Source: Hyphomicrobium sp.
Lineage (GTDB): Bacteria > Pseudomonadota > Alphaproteobacteria > Rhizobiales > Hyphomicrobiaceae
Direction: 5' to 3'
DNA: 64,000 nt
NCBI GenBank assembly: GCA_016716675.1
Contig: JADJVG010000008.1
Location: 135,513 to 199,512, forward strand
Below are positions 46,670 through 55,439 of the stretch, one piece after another. How positions within the stretch are numbered: the first letter of the stretch is position 1; the number at the start of each line of letters is the position of its first letter. The notes beneath the pieces are model-generated. The model was not told the DNA's origin. It ran no database searches and saw nothing but the letters and a program-made list of their open reading frames with translations. Both the position numbers and the translations under genes were made by a program.

Positions 46670-48397
46670 ATGAAACGCATATGGAATTTGCTTTCCGATG
46701 CCGTTGCAATGGTGGCCGCTACGGCCTTGTCCGCCACGTTGCTGGCAGGACTTTCCATTGATACGGCGTATGGCGACGTGCCCGATGAAACGTATAAAGC
46801 GCTGGGCCTCGAAAAAACTGCGTCGCCAAAGGAACTCTATGACGCGCTGACAAAGCGCTACAACAGCACCGAGGAAGGTGCGGGGACGGGCTCGCTATCG
46901 AAATTCTGGGAGCCGATCCCGATTTCCAAATACCTCAATCCGCGCGATTTCTACAAGCCGCCGGCCAACCCCGAAGTGGACGCCACGCGCGCCCAGTGCG
47001 TTGAGTGCCACACGACGATTTCGCCGGGTTGGGTCCATTCCTGGCAAAAGAGCGTGCACGGCAATCTCGATGAGATTCGCTCATTGCCGGATACCGATTC
47101 GCGTTCCTACAAAAAGGGGATGATCACAGAAGTCGAGGGCAACCTGCGCTCGATGGGTCTTTTGAAAGAGGGCGATCCGCTCAAGGAAGTGGGGTGCATC
47201 GATTGCCACATTGGCGTCGGTAAGGATCACGGCGTGCATCAGACGGAATTGAAGATGCCGGATGCGGCCGCGTGTGGTCAGTGCCACGTCAAACAGTTCG
47301 CGGAGCGGGAATCCGAACGCGATACGGTGACCTGGCCACAGGATCAGTGGCCGGCAGGGCGTCCGTCACATGCGCTTTCTTACAAAGCCAATGTTGAAAC
47401 GGCGATCTGGGCGGCGATGGAGCAGCGCGAAGTCGCGGAAGGCTGCACATTCTGCCATACGGCGCAGAACACATGTAACAGTTGCCATACGCGCCATGAG
47501 TTCTCGGCTGTCGAAGCGCGTAAGCCTGAAACGTGCGCCATGTGCCACAACGGCGTCGATCACAATGAGTTCGAGGCCTACATGTACTCGAAGCATGGCA
47601 CGATCTATCAAACGCGTGGCGATACGTGGGATTGGAATGCCCAGCTTGCCGATGCCATCGGCAAGGGCGGCATGAACGCACCGACATGCCAATTCTGCCA
47701 TATGGAATATCAAGGCAAGTTTGGCCACAACCTGGTGCGTAAAGTGCGCTGGGCCTTTGAACCGACGACCAAGATTGCAGACAACCTCAAGCATCCTTGG
47801 TTTGAAAGCCGCAAAGACGCTTGGGCCGGAACGTGCGCAAATTGCCACTCTGAACGGTTCGCGCGGGCCTATCTCGACTTCATCGACAAGGGCACCATCG
47901 ACGGCATCAAGATCACCGAAGATGCTAAGCTGGTGCTGACCAAGCTCTATGACGACGGATTGCTGCCTGGGCAGAAGACCAACCGTCCGAAGGTTCCGGA
48001 ACCAGAGAAGGAAAATGGCCCCGGCAACTTCTTCAATCTGTTCTGGCAGAAGGGCAACAATCCAACTGTTGTCGAATACGAATTCGCCGAGATGTGGGAG
48101 CACCACAAGATCAAGCACTACAAGGGGCTCGCACACGCAAATCCCGGTGGCTACACGTATACGGAAGGTTGGTCGCAACTCATCAAGAGCGCCGTGCGCA
48201 TCAATGATGAGGATGCCAAACTTCGCGACATGGCCGAAATCAAGGCCAAGGTCGAGGCTCTCAAGCCACCTCAGAAACGTGGCGACCTGCTGAACCTCGA
48301 AACGCCGACACAACGCGCGATGCTCGGTGGGCTTGGTGGACTGCTTATGTTGCTCGGAATTGGTGCCTACGTGCGCAACAGGAACAGGCCCAATTAG
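46670..48397 (+). CDS. haoA: Hydroxylamine oxidoreductase, octaheme c-type cytochrome
   Basis: A 575-residue periplasmic multiheme enzyme that oxidises NH2OH (to NO/nitrite), delivering electrons to c-type cytochromes. A signal peptide (residues ~1-34) is followed by eight CxxCH heme sites: CVECH, CIDCH, CGQCH, CTFCH, CNSCH, CAMCH, CQFCH and CANCH, at roughly residues 110, 176, 202, 259, 269, 289, 340 and 389. This is the number and spacing of the HAO family. A Tyr-rich segment follows (KHYKGLAHANPGGYTYTEGW, ~483-502), where the Tyr that crosslinks the P460 heme is expected; which Tyr cannot be assigned by eye. A C-terminal helix (GGLGGLLMLLGIGAYV) suggests a membrane anchor absent from soluble Nitrosomonas HAO. 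ATG 46670 was preferred over 46667 for its spacing to GGGAGGG. Confidence 0.95.
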   Translation: MKRIWNLLSDAVAMVAATALSATLLAGLSIDTAYGDVPDETYKALGLEKTASPKELYDALTKRYNSTEEGAGTGSLSKFWEPIPISKYLNPRDFYKPPANPEVDATRAQCVECHTTISPGWVHSWQKSVHGNLDEIRSLPDTDSRSYKKGMITEVEGNLRSMGLLKEGDPLKEVGCIDCHIGVGKDHGVHQTELKMPDAAACGQCHVKQFAERESERDTVTWPQDQWPAGRPSHALSYKANVETAIWAAMEQREVAEGCTFCHTAQNTCNSCHTRHEFSAVEARKPETCAMCHNGVDHNEFEAYMYSKHGTIYQTRGDTWDWNAQLADAIGKGGMNAPTCQFCHMEYQGKFGHNLVRKVRWAFEPTTKIADNLKHPWFESRKDAWAGTCANCHSERFARAYLDFIDKGTIDGIKITEDAKLVLTKLYDDGLLPGQKTNRPKVPEPEKENGPGNFFNLFWQKGNNPTVVEYEFAEMWEHHKIKHYKGLAHANPGGYTYTEGWSQLIKSAVRINDEDAKLRDMAEIKAKVEALKPPQKRGDLLNLETPTQRAMLGGLGGLLMLLGIGAYVRNRNRPN

Positions 48398-48516
48398 CCG
48401 ATGACCTCACAGGAATGACGATCCGGGCAGCAGCCAGTTTGGCCGGCTGCCCGGTTCGATTTTTCCGGCCGGTGCTAAAGCACGTCACGAAAAACCAAAT
48501 CACGGAAACCAGCTCA

Positions 48517-49539
48517 ATGATTGGTGGTTCGATGTCCGAAGCGCAAACTCTCGCAAATCGCACGCATATGAACTGGGGCCCGATCGCCTTGACGGCAATC
48601 GGCGCGATCATGGCCGGCCTTGCCGTCAATTCGGCAATGCAACCCGCCGAGCTCCCCTATCAGAGAACCATCGTCGACGCCGCTCCTGAAACCTACGCGG
48701 CGCTTTCGCTGCCGGCTTCAGATCCTGCAATGAGCGTGAAGAAGCTTGAGTGGAGCGTGTCGAGCGTTCGCGAACCCATCGCGACCGCAGTGGTTGCAAC
48801 GGACGCCGACGGACGACACGTTCCGCTCGACTGGCAGAACAATGTCACCGAGCCGGTGTTTGCTGCGGATCTAAGGATGACCGAAGTCAGCAAAGTGCTG
48901 GCAGCCATTCGCGAACATGTTCCCGAAAATGCTGTCGTCCTCTCATGGTGGGATTTGTCGCGGAAGATCCGTCTGGTGGCGCAGCGTCAGGCACCACTCG
49001 ACGATCCATATGCTCGTGGACTGATATTGCCGACGGCCTGGCAGTCAGCATCAGGTCTGATTGACGAGCAGGAAAACACCTACTGGGGTAAAGGCGTTTC
49101 CGAAGCCGATGGCAAAAAATTCACGCATTACATAGATGCGCTGCTTCTCGATGAGATCAAAGGAGCCGACGCGCTGCGCGCATTGGTTCCTGACGGCAAA
49201 GACGTCTACGTGGCGGTTCATCTCTCCGACATCTGGAAGGCGGCTGCCAGCCGGCACGATCAGATAGGAATTGCCTATAAGGATATTCCCAGCGGAGGCC
49301 AGTCGCATAGCGTCATGAAGGCGGCGAAGGATTGGATCCGGGAACAGAAGATCGAGGGCGGCTATGCCGTCGAGCCGGTTGGAAATGCTGTCCGGCTGCA
49401 TTACTTCACGGGCAAGGACAGCTCCAATCTTCTGCTTGCGAAATTGCTACCGTTCTCGACGTCAAACCCGATGCAACTCGAACGCTTCGAGCTCGTCTAT
49501 CAGCATCGCGGCTTCTGGGTCTACAAGCTCAAGGGATAG
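48517..49539 (+). CDS. haoB: Hydroxylamine oxidation protein HaoB
   Basis: A protein of about 340 residues directly downstream of hao, the invariant position of haoB. It has one N-terminal membrane helix (PIALTAIGAIMAGLAVNSAM) and a large periplasmic domain. Family-like segments are LSWWDLSRKIRLVAQRQAPL, DDPYARGLILPTAW, VHLSDIWKAA and the C-terminal GGYAVEPVGNAVRLHY with LLPFSTSNPM. It contains no CxxCH motif. Its biochemical role is not established; it is presumed to assist HAO assembly or function. ATG 48517 has GGAAA 8 nt upstream; ATG 48532 is an alternative. Confidence 0.85.
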   Translation: MIGGSMSEAQTLANRTHMNWGPIALTAIGAIMAGLAVNSAMQPAELPYQRTIVDAAPETYAALSLPASDPAMSVKKLEWSVSSVREPIATAVVATDADGRHVPLDWQNNVTEPVFAADLRMTEVSKVLAAIREHVPENAVVLSWWDLSRKIRLVAQRQAPLDDPYARGLILPTAWQSASGLIDEQENTYWGKGVSEADGKKFTHYIDALLLDEIKGADALRALVPDGKDVYVAVHLSDIWKAAASRHDQIGIAYKDIPSGGQSHSVMKAAKDWIREQKIEGGYAVEPVGNAVRLHYFTGKDSSNLLLAKLLPFSTSNPMQLERFELVYQHRGFWVYKLKG

Positions 49540-49551
49540 CGGTGGTGATCT

Positions 49552-49574
49552 GTGGCCAGCTCTCTGCTGGCCAC
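49552..49574. terminator. Bidirectional hairpin between haoB and ccmE
   Basis: A perfect 9-bp stem GTGGCCAGC / GCTGGCCAC with loop TCTCT, 12 bp after the haoB stop and 17 bp after the ccmE stop on the other strand. It probably ends both convergent transcripts. Confidence 0.65.
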
Positions 49575-49590
49575 GCCCTCATTTGGTGCC

Positions 49591-50028
49591 TCACTTGGTC
49601 GTGATCGGAACCACGCCGTTCTTCAAAGTCTCGGATACTTCGCGCGGCATGTAGTTTTCATCGTGCTTGGCTAGGATCGTCGTCGCCTCGAAAGTACCAT
49701 TCTTGACGAGGCCCTCTGCAACGACGCCTTGTTGCTCGCGGAACAGATCCGGCAGGATTCCGCTATAGCGAACGCCTATGGCATTGGCGCCATCGGTAAT
49801 GCGGAAGGTCACGTTCATTCCGTCTTGCTGGCGTATGACGCTGTCTTTCTCAACAAGACCGCCGATGCGGGTCTGCTGTCCGGCAATGACTTTGCCTTCT
49901 TGAATATCGCTTGGCGTATGAAAGAAGACGATGTTGTCGCGCATCGCGGTCATCACGAGTACGCCGCATGCGGCAAGGATCGCCACAGCGCTCGAAATGA
50001 GCAGTGCGCGCTTTCCTTTGCGGCTCAT
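49591..50028 (-). CDS. ccmE: Cytochrome c maturation heme chaperone CcmE
   Basis: A 145-residue protein starting MSRKGKRALLISSAVAILAA, with one N-terminal membrane anchor and the OB-fold periplasmic domain (RIGGLVEKDSVIR, NVTFRITDGANAIGVRYSGI, LPDLFREQQGVVAEG). The heme-attachment motif LAKHDENYMP carries the His that forms the covalent bond and the conserved Tyr. It delivers heme to the CcmF/H ligase. The ATG overlaps the stop of the upstream ccmI::hemA frame (ATGA), so it is translationally coupled. It is last in the operon. Confidence 0.95.
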   Translation of the reverse strand: MSRKGKRALLISSAVAILAACGVLVMTAMRDNIVFFHTPSDIQEGKVIAGQQTRIGGLVEKDSVIRQQDGMNVTFRITDGANAIGVRYSGILPDLFREQQGVVAEGLVKNGTFEATTILAKHDENYMPREVSETLKNGVVPITTK

Positions 50029-52367
50029 GGCTTCTCTCCGCCTCTGATAGTCAAGGGGAGGTCGAGATGCCTCCACGTTTCCCGCAGGGCATCCACGAGA
50101 TCATTGATCATCGCCTCGCTGTGGCAGGGGCCTGGCGTTATTCTAAGGCGTTCGGTTCCGCGAGCGACGGTTGGGTAGTTGATCGGCTGGATATAGATGT
50201 TCCGCTTTTCCAGGAGATAGTCGCTCGCCGCTTTGCAGAGCACGGGATCGCGCACCATCACCGGAACAATATGGCTGACGCAATCGAGGACAGGCAGTCC
50301 GCCGCGCTTTAACCGGCTCCTGAGGAGGGCTGCATGTTCGTGCAGTTTCTGCCGCTCAACCGAGGACGCCTTCAAGTGCCGGACGCTGGCCAGCGCGCCA
50401 GCGGCGACCACTGGCGGCACCGTTGTTGTGAAGATGAAACCCGAGCCGAAACAGCGAACCGCGTCGATGACAGTGCTAGAAGCGGCGATGTAGCCGCCGA
50501 TCACGCCAACGGCTTTGGCGAGTGTCGCCTGGATGACATCGACGCGATCTGCGACCCCGTCGCGTTCGGCAACGCCGGCACCCGTTCGGCCATACATGCC
50601 GACGGCATGAACTTCGTCGAGGTAGGTGAGGGCGCCATAGCGATGGGCGATGTCGCAGAGCAGGCCGATCGGCGCGATGTCGCCATCCATGGAATAGACG
50701 GACTCGAACGCCACGATCTTCGGTCTTGAGGTCGGCAGTTTCGCCAAAATCTCTTCAAGATGATTGTGGTCGTTGTGGCGGAAGATAAACTTCTCCACGC
50801 CGCTCGAGCGGATGCCATGGATCATGGAGGCATGATTGTTGGCATCAGAAATCAGCACGCATTCCGGAAGCAGCTTGGCGAGCGTTTCAAGAACCGTGAG
50901 GTTGGCGACATAGCCTGACGAGAACACGAGTGCCGCCGGCTTGTCGTGCAGGTGCGCAAGTTCGCGCTCCAACTCAACGACGGGCCGATGGTTGCCAGAT
51001 ATGTTGCGCGTTCCGCCGGAGCCCGCGCCGAAGGTCTCGATGGCGGTCTTCATGGCGTCCAACACGATTGGGTGCTGGCCCATGCCGAGATAGTCGTTCG
51101 AGCACCACACGGTGACGGTGCTCACTTGGCCATTGCGCCACATTTGCGCGCGCGGAAAATCGCCGACAAGCCTGCCATTCTCGATGAATTGCCGGTAGCG
51201 GCCCTCAAATTTGAGCTCCTCGATTTGAAAACCAAGAATGCGATCATAGTCTGGTGGCGCGTTGCTCCATTTACAGGGTGGTTTAGCTGCGTGTTGCTGC
51301 AAGACATGGGAATGCTGAGAGCCAACGGAACGATGTGTTTTCATTTTGCTTTGTGTTCCTGAGCTCTGACCAGTTGCAGGGGGCGTTGCGCTGGGACTAG
51401 CTGCGGGCGGCTCTCCAGCGGACGCGGTTTCGAGCTCTTTCAATAATCCGGTGACGGCGTTTTTAGCTTCGGAGTTCTCCGGCACGATACCGGAAAGCTG
51501 CGTCAGCGTTTTCTTGGCGTCTTCGATTTCATGGCGGCGAACCTGGCCGATGCTTTTCAGCCAGAGCGCTTCCGGCTTTTTCGGATCGGATGAGAGGATA
51601 CCGTCGACGATCTTCTCGCCTTCGCTCCGGTAGCCGTCATTGTCCGAGCGAACCAGCGCGGAGGCGAGCACCAACTTGATGGCAGGATCATCGGGCGTCA
51701 TCGCCTGTGCCTTGCGGTAAAGGGTAATCGACTCCTCGTCTCTGTTGAGAACGCGATAGCTGCGCGCCAGCATGATCACGTCATCGACGGTCGGGTTGCC
51801 TTCTTTGACGCGACTTTCCAGTTTCGCGACCATCGCGGCGATGTCCGGAGCGCCATTCGCGTCTGCCATGGCGCCCGCCGCGGGCCCGGCGTTACCCGGC
51901 GGCGCACCTGCCGCCGTAGTTGGTAACGGAATGCTGCCATTCGCGTGCGGATTTTCAGCGGTCTTCACGTCGTTTTGGTTCAGCAACACAGAGGCGGAAC
52001 CGGCGCCCAGCAACACCACCGCCGCGACGGCAATGGCGACCCACTTGTAACTTTTCGGAGCCGGCGGTGTTGCCGTCTCTGCGGCGCGCGATTTGCCGAG
52101 CGAGGCCGCGGCATCTTCTGCTTCTGTCATGAGCCTATTCCTCTGTTCACTGTGGTCTGATTGGTCGATGCGTCCTTCCGACAGGGCAACATCAAGCGCC
52201 ACCATTTCGGCGACGAGGCGATCCTTTTCCTGTTTCCAGGCGGCGGTCCTGGAATTGGCGTGCGGTTCATCGCGGGCGGGCGGATAGCCTCGCGCGTTCA
52301 GCAGCGGGTACACCGTCCAGGCGGTCGCCAAAGCGCACACAACTATGATCGCGAAAAGCATTGTCAT
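50025..52367 (-). CDS. CcmI fused in frame to 5-aminolevulinate synthase (ALAS)
   Basis: One uninterrupted 780-codon frame. Residues 1-~340 are CcmI: TM1 (MLFAIIVVCALATAWTVYPL), a cytoplasmic loop with the LSEGRIDQ motif, TM2 near 107-128, and TPR-like helices at about 185-310. A Ser/Pro/Ala linker leads to ALAS at about 372-780: WCSNDYLGMGQHP, FGAGSGGTRNISG, HASMIHGIR, YLDEVHAVGMYG, the PLP lysine in ATLAKAVGVIGGYIA, and IYIQPINYPTVARGTERLRI. ALAS condenses glycine and succinyl-CoA, the first step of heme synthesis. CcmI puts its C-terminal domain in the periplasm, which would be wrong for ALAS, so separate translation from Met342 or a lost stop codon are real alternatives. Both ends overlap their neighbours by 4 nt. 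Confidence 0.88.
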   Translation of the reverse strand: MTMLFAIIVVCALATAWTVYPLLNARGYPPARDEPHANSRTAAWKQEKDRLVAEMVALDVALSEGRIDQSDHSEQRNRLMTEAEDAAASLGKSRAAETATPPAPKSYKWVAIAVAAVVLLGAGSASVLLNQNDVKTAENPHANGSIPLPTTAAGAPPGNAGPAAGAMADANGAPDIAAMVAKLESRVKEGNPTVDDVIMLARSYRVLNRDEESITLYRKAQAMTPDDPAIKLVLASALVRSDNDGYRSEGEKIVDGILSSDPKKPEALWLKSIGQVRRHEIEDAKKTLTQLSGIVPENSEAKNAVTGLLKELETASAGEPPAASPSATPPATGQSSGTQSKMKTHRSVGSQHSHVLQQHAAKPPCKWSNAPPDYDRILGFQIEELKFEGRYRQFIENGRLVGDFPRAQMWRNGQVSTVTVWCSNDYLGMGQHPIVLDAMKTAIETFGAGSGGTRNISGNHRPVVELERELAHLHDKPAALVFSSGYVANLTVLETLAKLLPECVLISDANNHASMIHGIRSSGVEKFIFRHNDHNHLEEILAKLPTSRPKIVAFESVYSMDGDIAPIGLLCDIAHRYGALTYLDEVHAVGMYGRTGAGVAERDGVADRVDVIQATLAKAVGVIGGYIAASSTVIDAVRCFGSGFIFTTTVPPVVAAGALASVRHLKASSVERQKLHEHAALLRSRLKRGGLPVLDCVSHIVPVMVRDPVLCKAASDYLLEKRNIYIQPINYPTVARGTERLRITPGPCHSEAMINDLVDALRETWRHLDLPLTIRGGEKP
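51342..51360 (-). promoter_or_regulatory. Possible internal translation start for the ALAS part
   Basis: ATG 51344-51342 (codon 342 of the fused frame, MKTHRSVG) has AGGA 12 nt upstream, a long but possible spacing. Starting here would give a cytoplasmic ALAS of 439 residues, close to family length plus a short N-terminal extension. Confidence 0.35.
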
Positions 52368-52828
52368 GGATCCAAAAGCTCAATGCGGCGGACGAGGTCT
52401 TCAGTGTTGGCGACGGGCGCGCTTGTTGGCACAACATTGTCGCGCCTTCGGCGCAGGAGCTGGAACAGTGCAAGTGATCCGAGAAGCAGTGCAATCACCG
52501 GGAAAGCCCAGATAATCAGGTTGGCGCCGCGCTTTTGCGGCTCCATGAGAATGAAGTCTCCATAACGCGCGACGAAGAACGTGCGGATATCGTCATCCGA
52601 CTTGCCGGTGGTGATTTGCTCACGGATCAAATCCTTCAACTGGTTGGCGACCGTTGAGTGAGAATCGTAGATCGTTTCGCCCTGGCAGACCGGACAGCGC
52701 AATTGTTGCGCGATACTTTTGACGCGCGGCTCAATGGGGTCCTCGTTGCGCAGTTCTGCAAACGCAAAGCCGGCGCACAGAACTGAAAGTATCGAGATCA
52801 GAAGAGACAGTCTAAAGACGCGCTTCAT
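52364..52828 (-). CDS. ccmH: Cytochrome c maturation protein CcmH
   Basis: A 154-residue protein: signal peptide (MKRVFRLSLLISILSVLCAG, ending AFA), then the thioredox motif LRCPVCQGETIYDS whose LRCxxC reduces apocytochrome cysteines, followed by EQITTGKSDDDIRTFFVARYGDFIL. It ends in a C-terminal membrane helix (LIIWAFPVIALLLGSLALF). It belongs to the heme ligation complex with CcmF and CcmI. It overlaps ccmG upstream and ccmI downstream by 4 nt each. Confidence 0.95.
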   Translation of the reverse strand: MKRVFRLSLLISILSVLCAGFAFAELRNEDPIEPRVKSIAQQLRCPVCQGETIYDSHSTVANQLKDLIREQITTGKSDDDIRTFFVARYGDFILMEPQKRGANLIIWAFPVIALLLGSLALFQLLRRRRDNVVPTSAPVANTEDLVRRIELLDP

Positions 52829-53415
52829 TGGTCACTCTCCAACATGCGGAGATAGTTCTGGGCATCTGCTTTCGTCAGTGCGCCGATGTGGCGGGCTTTG
52901 ATGATGCCGCGCGCATCGACGAAGAATGTTTCCGGCAATCCGAAGACACCGAAATCTATGCCGGTGCGCGCGTCGGGGTCTAAACCCGATGGGTAGGGAA
53001 AGGCACCGCGTTCTGCCAGGAAGCGCGCGGCGGCATCTTGGGAATCGCGATAGTTGATACCGAGGATGCCGATTTTGTTCGTTGCCGATAGCGTTTGCCC
53101 GAGATCAACGAGAACGGCGTGTTCTGTGCGGCAGGCTCCGCACCACGACGCCCAGAAATTGATGACGTGGGGCTTGCCGATGATGTCGGCCGTGAGAATG
53201 CGCTTATCAGTCCCCAGCGTCGCAAGATCGAATCCGGGCAGCGTCCGCCCGACCAGGGCGGAGGGCATAAACGTCGAGTCGCGCCGTAGCCCGAATGCGA
53301 ACAGCACAAGTAGAGCGATAAGGAAAGACAGCAGCGCGACTTTCCACCAGGAGAAAGCCGGATGCGCCGCGCCGCCGATTGCGGCATGCGATGGCGATGG
53401 CGGTTGTTTCGTCAT
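52825..53415 (-). CDS. ccmG: Thiol:disulfide interchange protein CcmG (DsbE)
   Basis: A 196-residue membrane-anchored thioredoxin-like protein. The N-terminal helix (VALLSFLIALLVLFAF) is followed by the active site WASWCGACRTEH and the cis-Pro loop GVFGLPETFFVDARG with the Gly-Val-x-Gly-x-Pro-Glu signature of CcmG. It keeps apocytochrome or CcmH cysteines reduced. 4-nt overlaps with ccmF and ccmH. Confidence 0.95.
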   Translation of the reverse strand: MTKQPPSPSHAAIGGAAHPAFSWWKVALLSFLIALLVLFAFGLRRDSTFMPSALVGRTLPGFDLATLGTDKRILTADIIGKPHVINFWASWCGACRTEHAVLVDLGQTLSATNKIGILGINYRDSQDAAARFLAERGAFPYPSGLDPDARTGIDFGVFGLPETFFVDARGIIKARHIGALTKADAQNYLRMLESDQ

Positions 53416-55412
53416 GGGGTTGCCGCCTTTGCTACTTCAGGGCCAACCCGTGCCGGGACCATTTGGGCGCGCCCCTGCGAAAGCGCAAACAACGAACCGA
53501 AGATGATGATGAACCACCCGGCCCAAATCCAACCGACAAGTGGGATGAAGTAAGCGCGAAGTGACGCCCGGCCATTGCCGAGTTCATCTCCCAGGACGAC
53601 ATAGAGGTCGCCACCGAGGGTGGACCGGATGGCCGACTCTGTGGTTGTCATTTGACCTTTCGGGTAATTGCGGCGTTGAGGCTGCATCTGCTCAACCTCG
53701 TCGGATCCGATAAAGGTGCGCACGTTGGCCTGACGCGCGGCCCAGTTCGGTCCTTCCGCCTGTTCAAGGCCGTTGAATTCAAGAGTGTAGCCGCCGATCT
53801 CGAAGCGCTCTCCCGGTGCAAGGGCGAGCGTCTTGGTTTCTTGGAACAACCCGGACGCGAGTATGCCGAATACGACAGCGACGACGCCCAGATGCACAAT
53901 GAATCCGCCGTAGCGGCGACGATTCCAAAGAGCCAGCGAGGTGAGGCCGCGGACCCAGGATTCCCCGGTAATGGCAACGCGGGCCTGCGTCGATCGCCAG
54001 ATATCGACGGCAATGCTGGCAAGCACACAGCCAATGCCTGCAAGAGCAAAAAGCGGCAGTGCGGTGTAAATGCCGACCAGCATGCCAAGCGCCAGAAAAA
54101 GGGCTGCGACGCAAACCGGCACGAACATGAGGCGCCGTAGCCGCGCAATATTGGTCTTCCGCCAAGGCACGACGGGACCAATCGCCATGAGCCAGACGAT
54201 GGCAACCATGATCGGCAGTACCGCCTTGTTGAAATACGGCGCTGCGACGGTGATGCGCTCGCCGGCAATAACTTCCGCAACGAGCGGATACAGCGTTCCG
54301 AAGAAGACGGTAGCGGCGGCGACCACCAGGAACAGGTTGTTAAAGAGCAGCGTGGCCTCTCGCGACAGCGCGCCGTCGAGCCTGGCATTTGATCTCAAAG
54401 CGTCGGCGCGCATGATGAGCAGACCGAACCCGCCGAGGGTCACGGTGCCAAGGAAGAACAGCAGGTAAGCGCCGCGCGTTGGATCAACTGCGAAAGCGTG
54501 AACTGATGTCAGCACGCCGGAGCGGACCAGGAACGTACCCAGCAGAGACAACGCGAACGTCGTAATGGCAAGGAAGGCATTCCAACCGCGGAACAGATTT
54601 CGGCTTTCTTGCGCCATGATCGAATGCAGCAGCGCGGTGCCCGTCAGCCAGGGCATCAAGGAAGCGTTCTCGACTGGGTCCCAAGCCCAATAGCCTCCCC
54701 ATCCGAGTTCGTAATAGGCCCAGTAGCCGCCGAGCATGATGCCACTGGTCAGCGCGAACCAGGCGAATAGCGTCCAGCGGCGCGTTGCCAGAACCCACTC
54801 GGCGCCAACGCTGCCGCGTATCAGGGCAGAAATCGCGAATGCAAATGGAACGACGAAGCCGACGTATCCGAGATACAGCATCGGCGGGTGAATGATCAGT
54901 CCAGGATCTTGCAGAAGCGGATTGAGTTCCCGCCCCTCGAGCGGGGCGGGAATGAGTTCTGTAAACGGACTTGAAAGAAACAGGATCAGCACCTGGAACC
55001 CGACCTGGACGCCGCCAAGCGTCGCCATCACGTACGGCATCGACCGCGCGTGCGTTGAAGAATGGATCAGAACGACGAGTGCGGAGAACAGCGTCAGGAA
55101 CCATAGCCACAGCAGCAGCGAGCCTTCATGCGCACCCCACAGCGCGGTGATGCGATAGATAAGCGGCAGGCGGGTGTTCGAGTTCTGGGCTACATAGGCG
55201 ACGGAGAAGTCGTTCTGGACAAATGACCAGATGACGGTGAAGCAGCCCAACGACACGAGCACGAAGTTTGCCAGCAGCGCCTGGCGCGCCACTTGCGCGA
55301 AGATCGGGCGATTGGTGGTGGCGCTGGCGATCGACGTTACGATGCACACAATCGCGAGTGCGAGTGACAGAACCGTTGCCACCATGCCGAGTTCAATCAG
55401 AGACTCGCTCAT
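53412..55412 (-). CDS. ccmF: Heme lyase subunit CcmF
   Basis: A 666-residue polytopic membrane protein carrying out heme ligation to CxxCH. The tryptophan-rich WWD motif is GGYWAWDPVENASLMPWL (about residues 235-252). WGAHEGSLLLWLW near residue 92, and many helices plus a periplasmic domain near 545-620, match the family. Length is normal. The start has GAGG 8 nt upstream and lies 27 bp after mocR, so it is the second gene of the operon. ccmABCD are not in the window and must be elsewhere if this system is functional. Confidence 0.96.
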   Translation of the reverse strand: MSESLIELGMVATVLSLALAIVCIVTSIASATTNRPIFAQVARQALLANFVLVSLGCFTVIWSFVQNDFSVAYVAQNSNTRLPLIYRITALWGAHEGSLLLWLWFLTLFSALVVLIHSSTHARSMPYVMATLGGVQVGFQVLILFLSSPFTELIPAPLEGRELNPLLQDPGLIIHPPMLYLGYVGFVVPFAFAISALIRGSVGAEWVLATRRWTLFAWFALTSGIMLGGYWAYYELGWGGYWAWDPVENASLMPWLTGTALLHSIMAQESRNLFRGWNAFLAITTFALSLLGTFLVRSGVLTSVHAFAVDPTRGAYLLFFLGTVTLGGFGLLIMRADALRSNARLDGALSREATLLFNNLFLVVAAATVFFGTLYPLVAEVIAGERITVAAPYFNKAVLPIMVAIVWLMAIGPVVPWRKTNIARLRRLMFVPVCVAALFLALGMLVGIYTALPLFALAGIGCVLASIAVDIWRSTQARVAITGESWVRGLTSLALWNRRRYGGFIVHLGVVAVVFGILASGLFQETKTLALAPGERFEIGGYTLEFNGLEQAEGPNWAARQANVRTFIGSDEVEQMQPQRRNYPKGQMTTTESAIRSTLGGDLYVVLGDELGNGRASLRAYFIPLVGWIWAGWFIIIFGSLFALSQGRAQMVPARVGPEVAKAATP

Positions 55413-55439
55413 CTTATGTTCCTCTTCATCGCGGCATTC

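Noticed and set aside
47366..48313. A 315-codon minus-strand frame opposite hao
   Set aside because: The plus strand encodes heme motifs of HAO across the same stretch, so this is a shadow.
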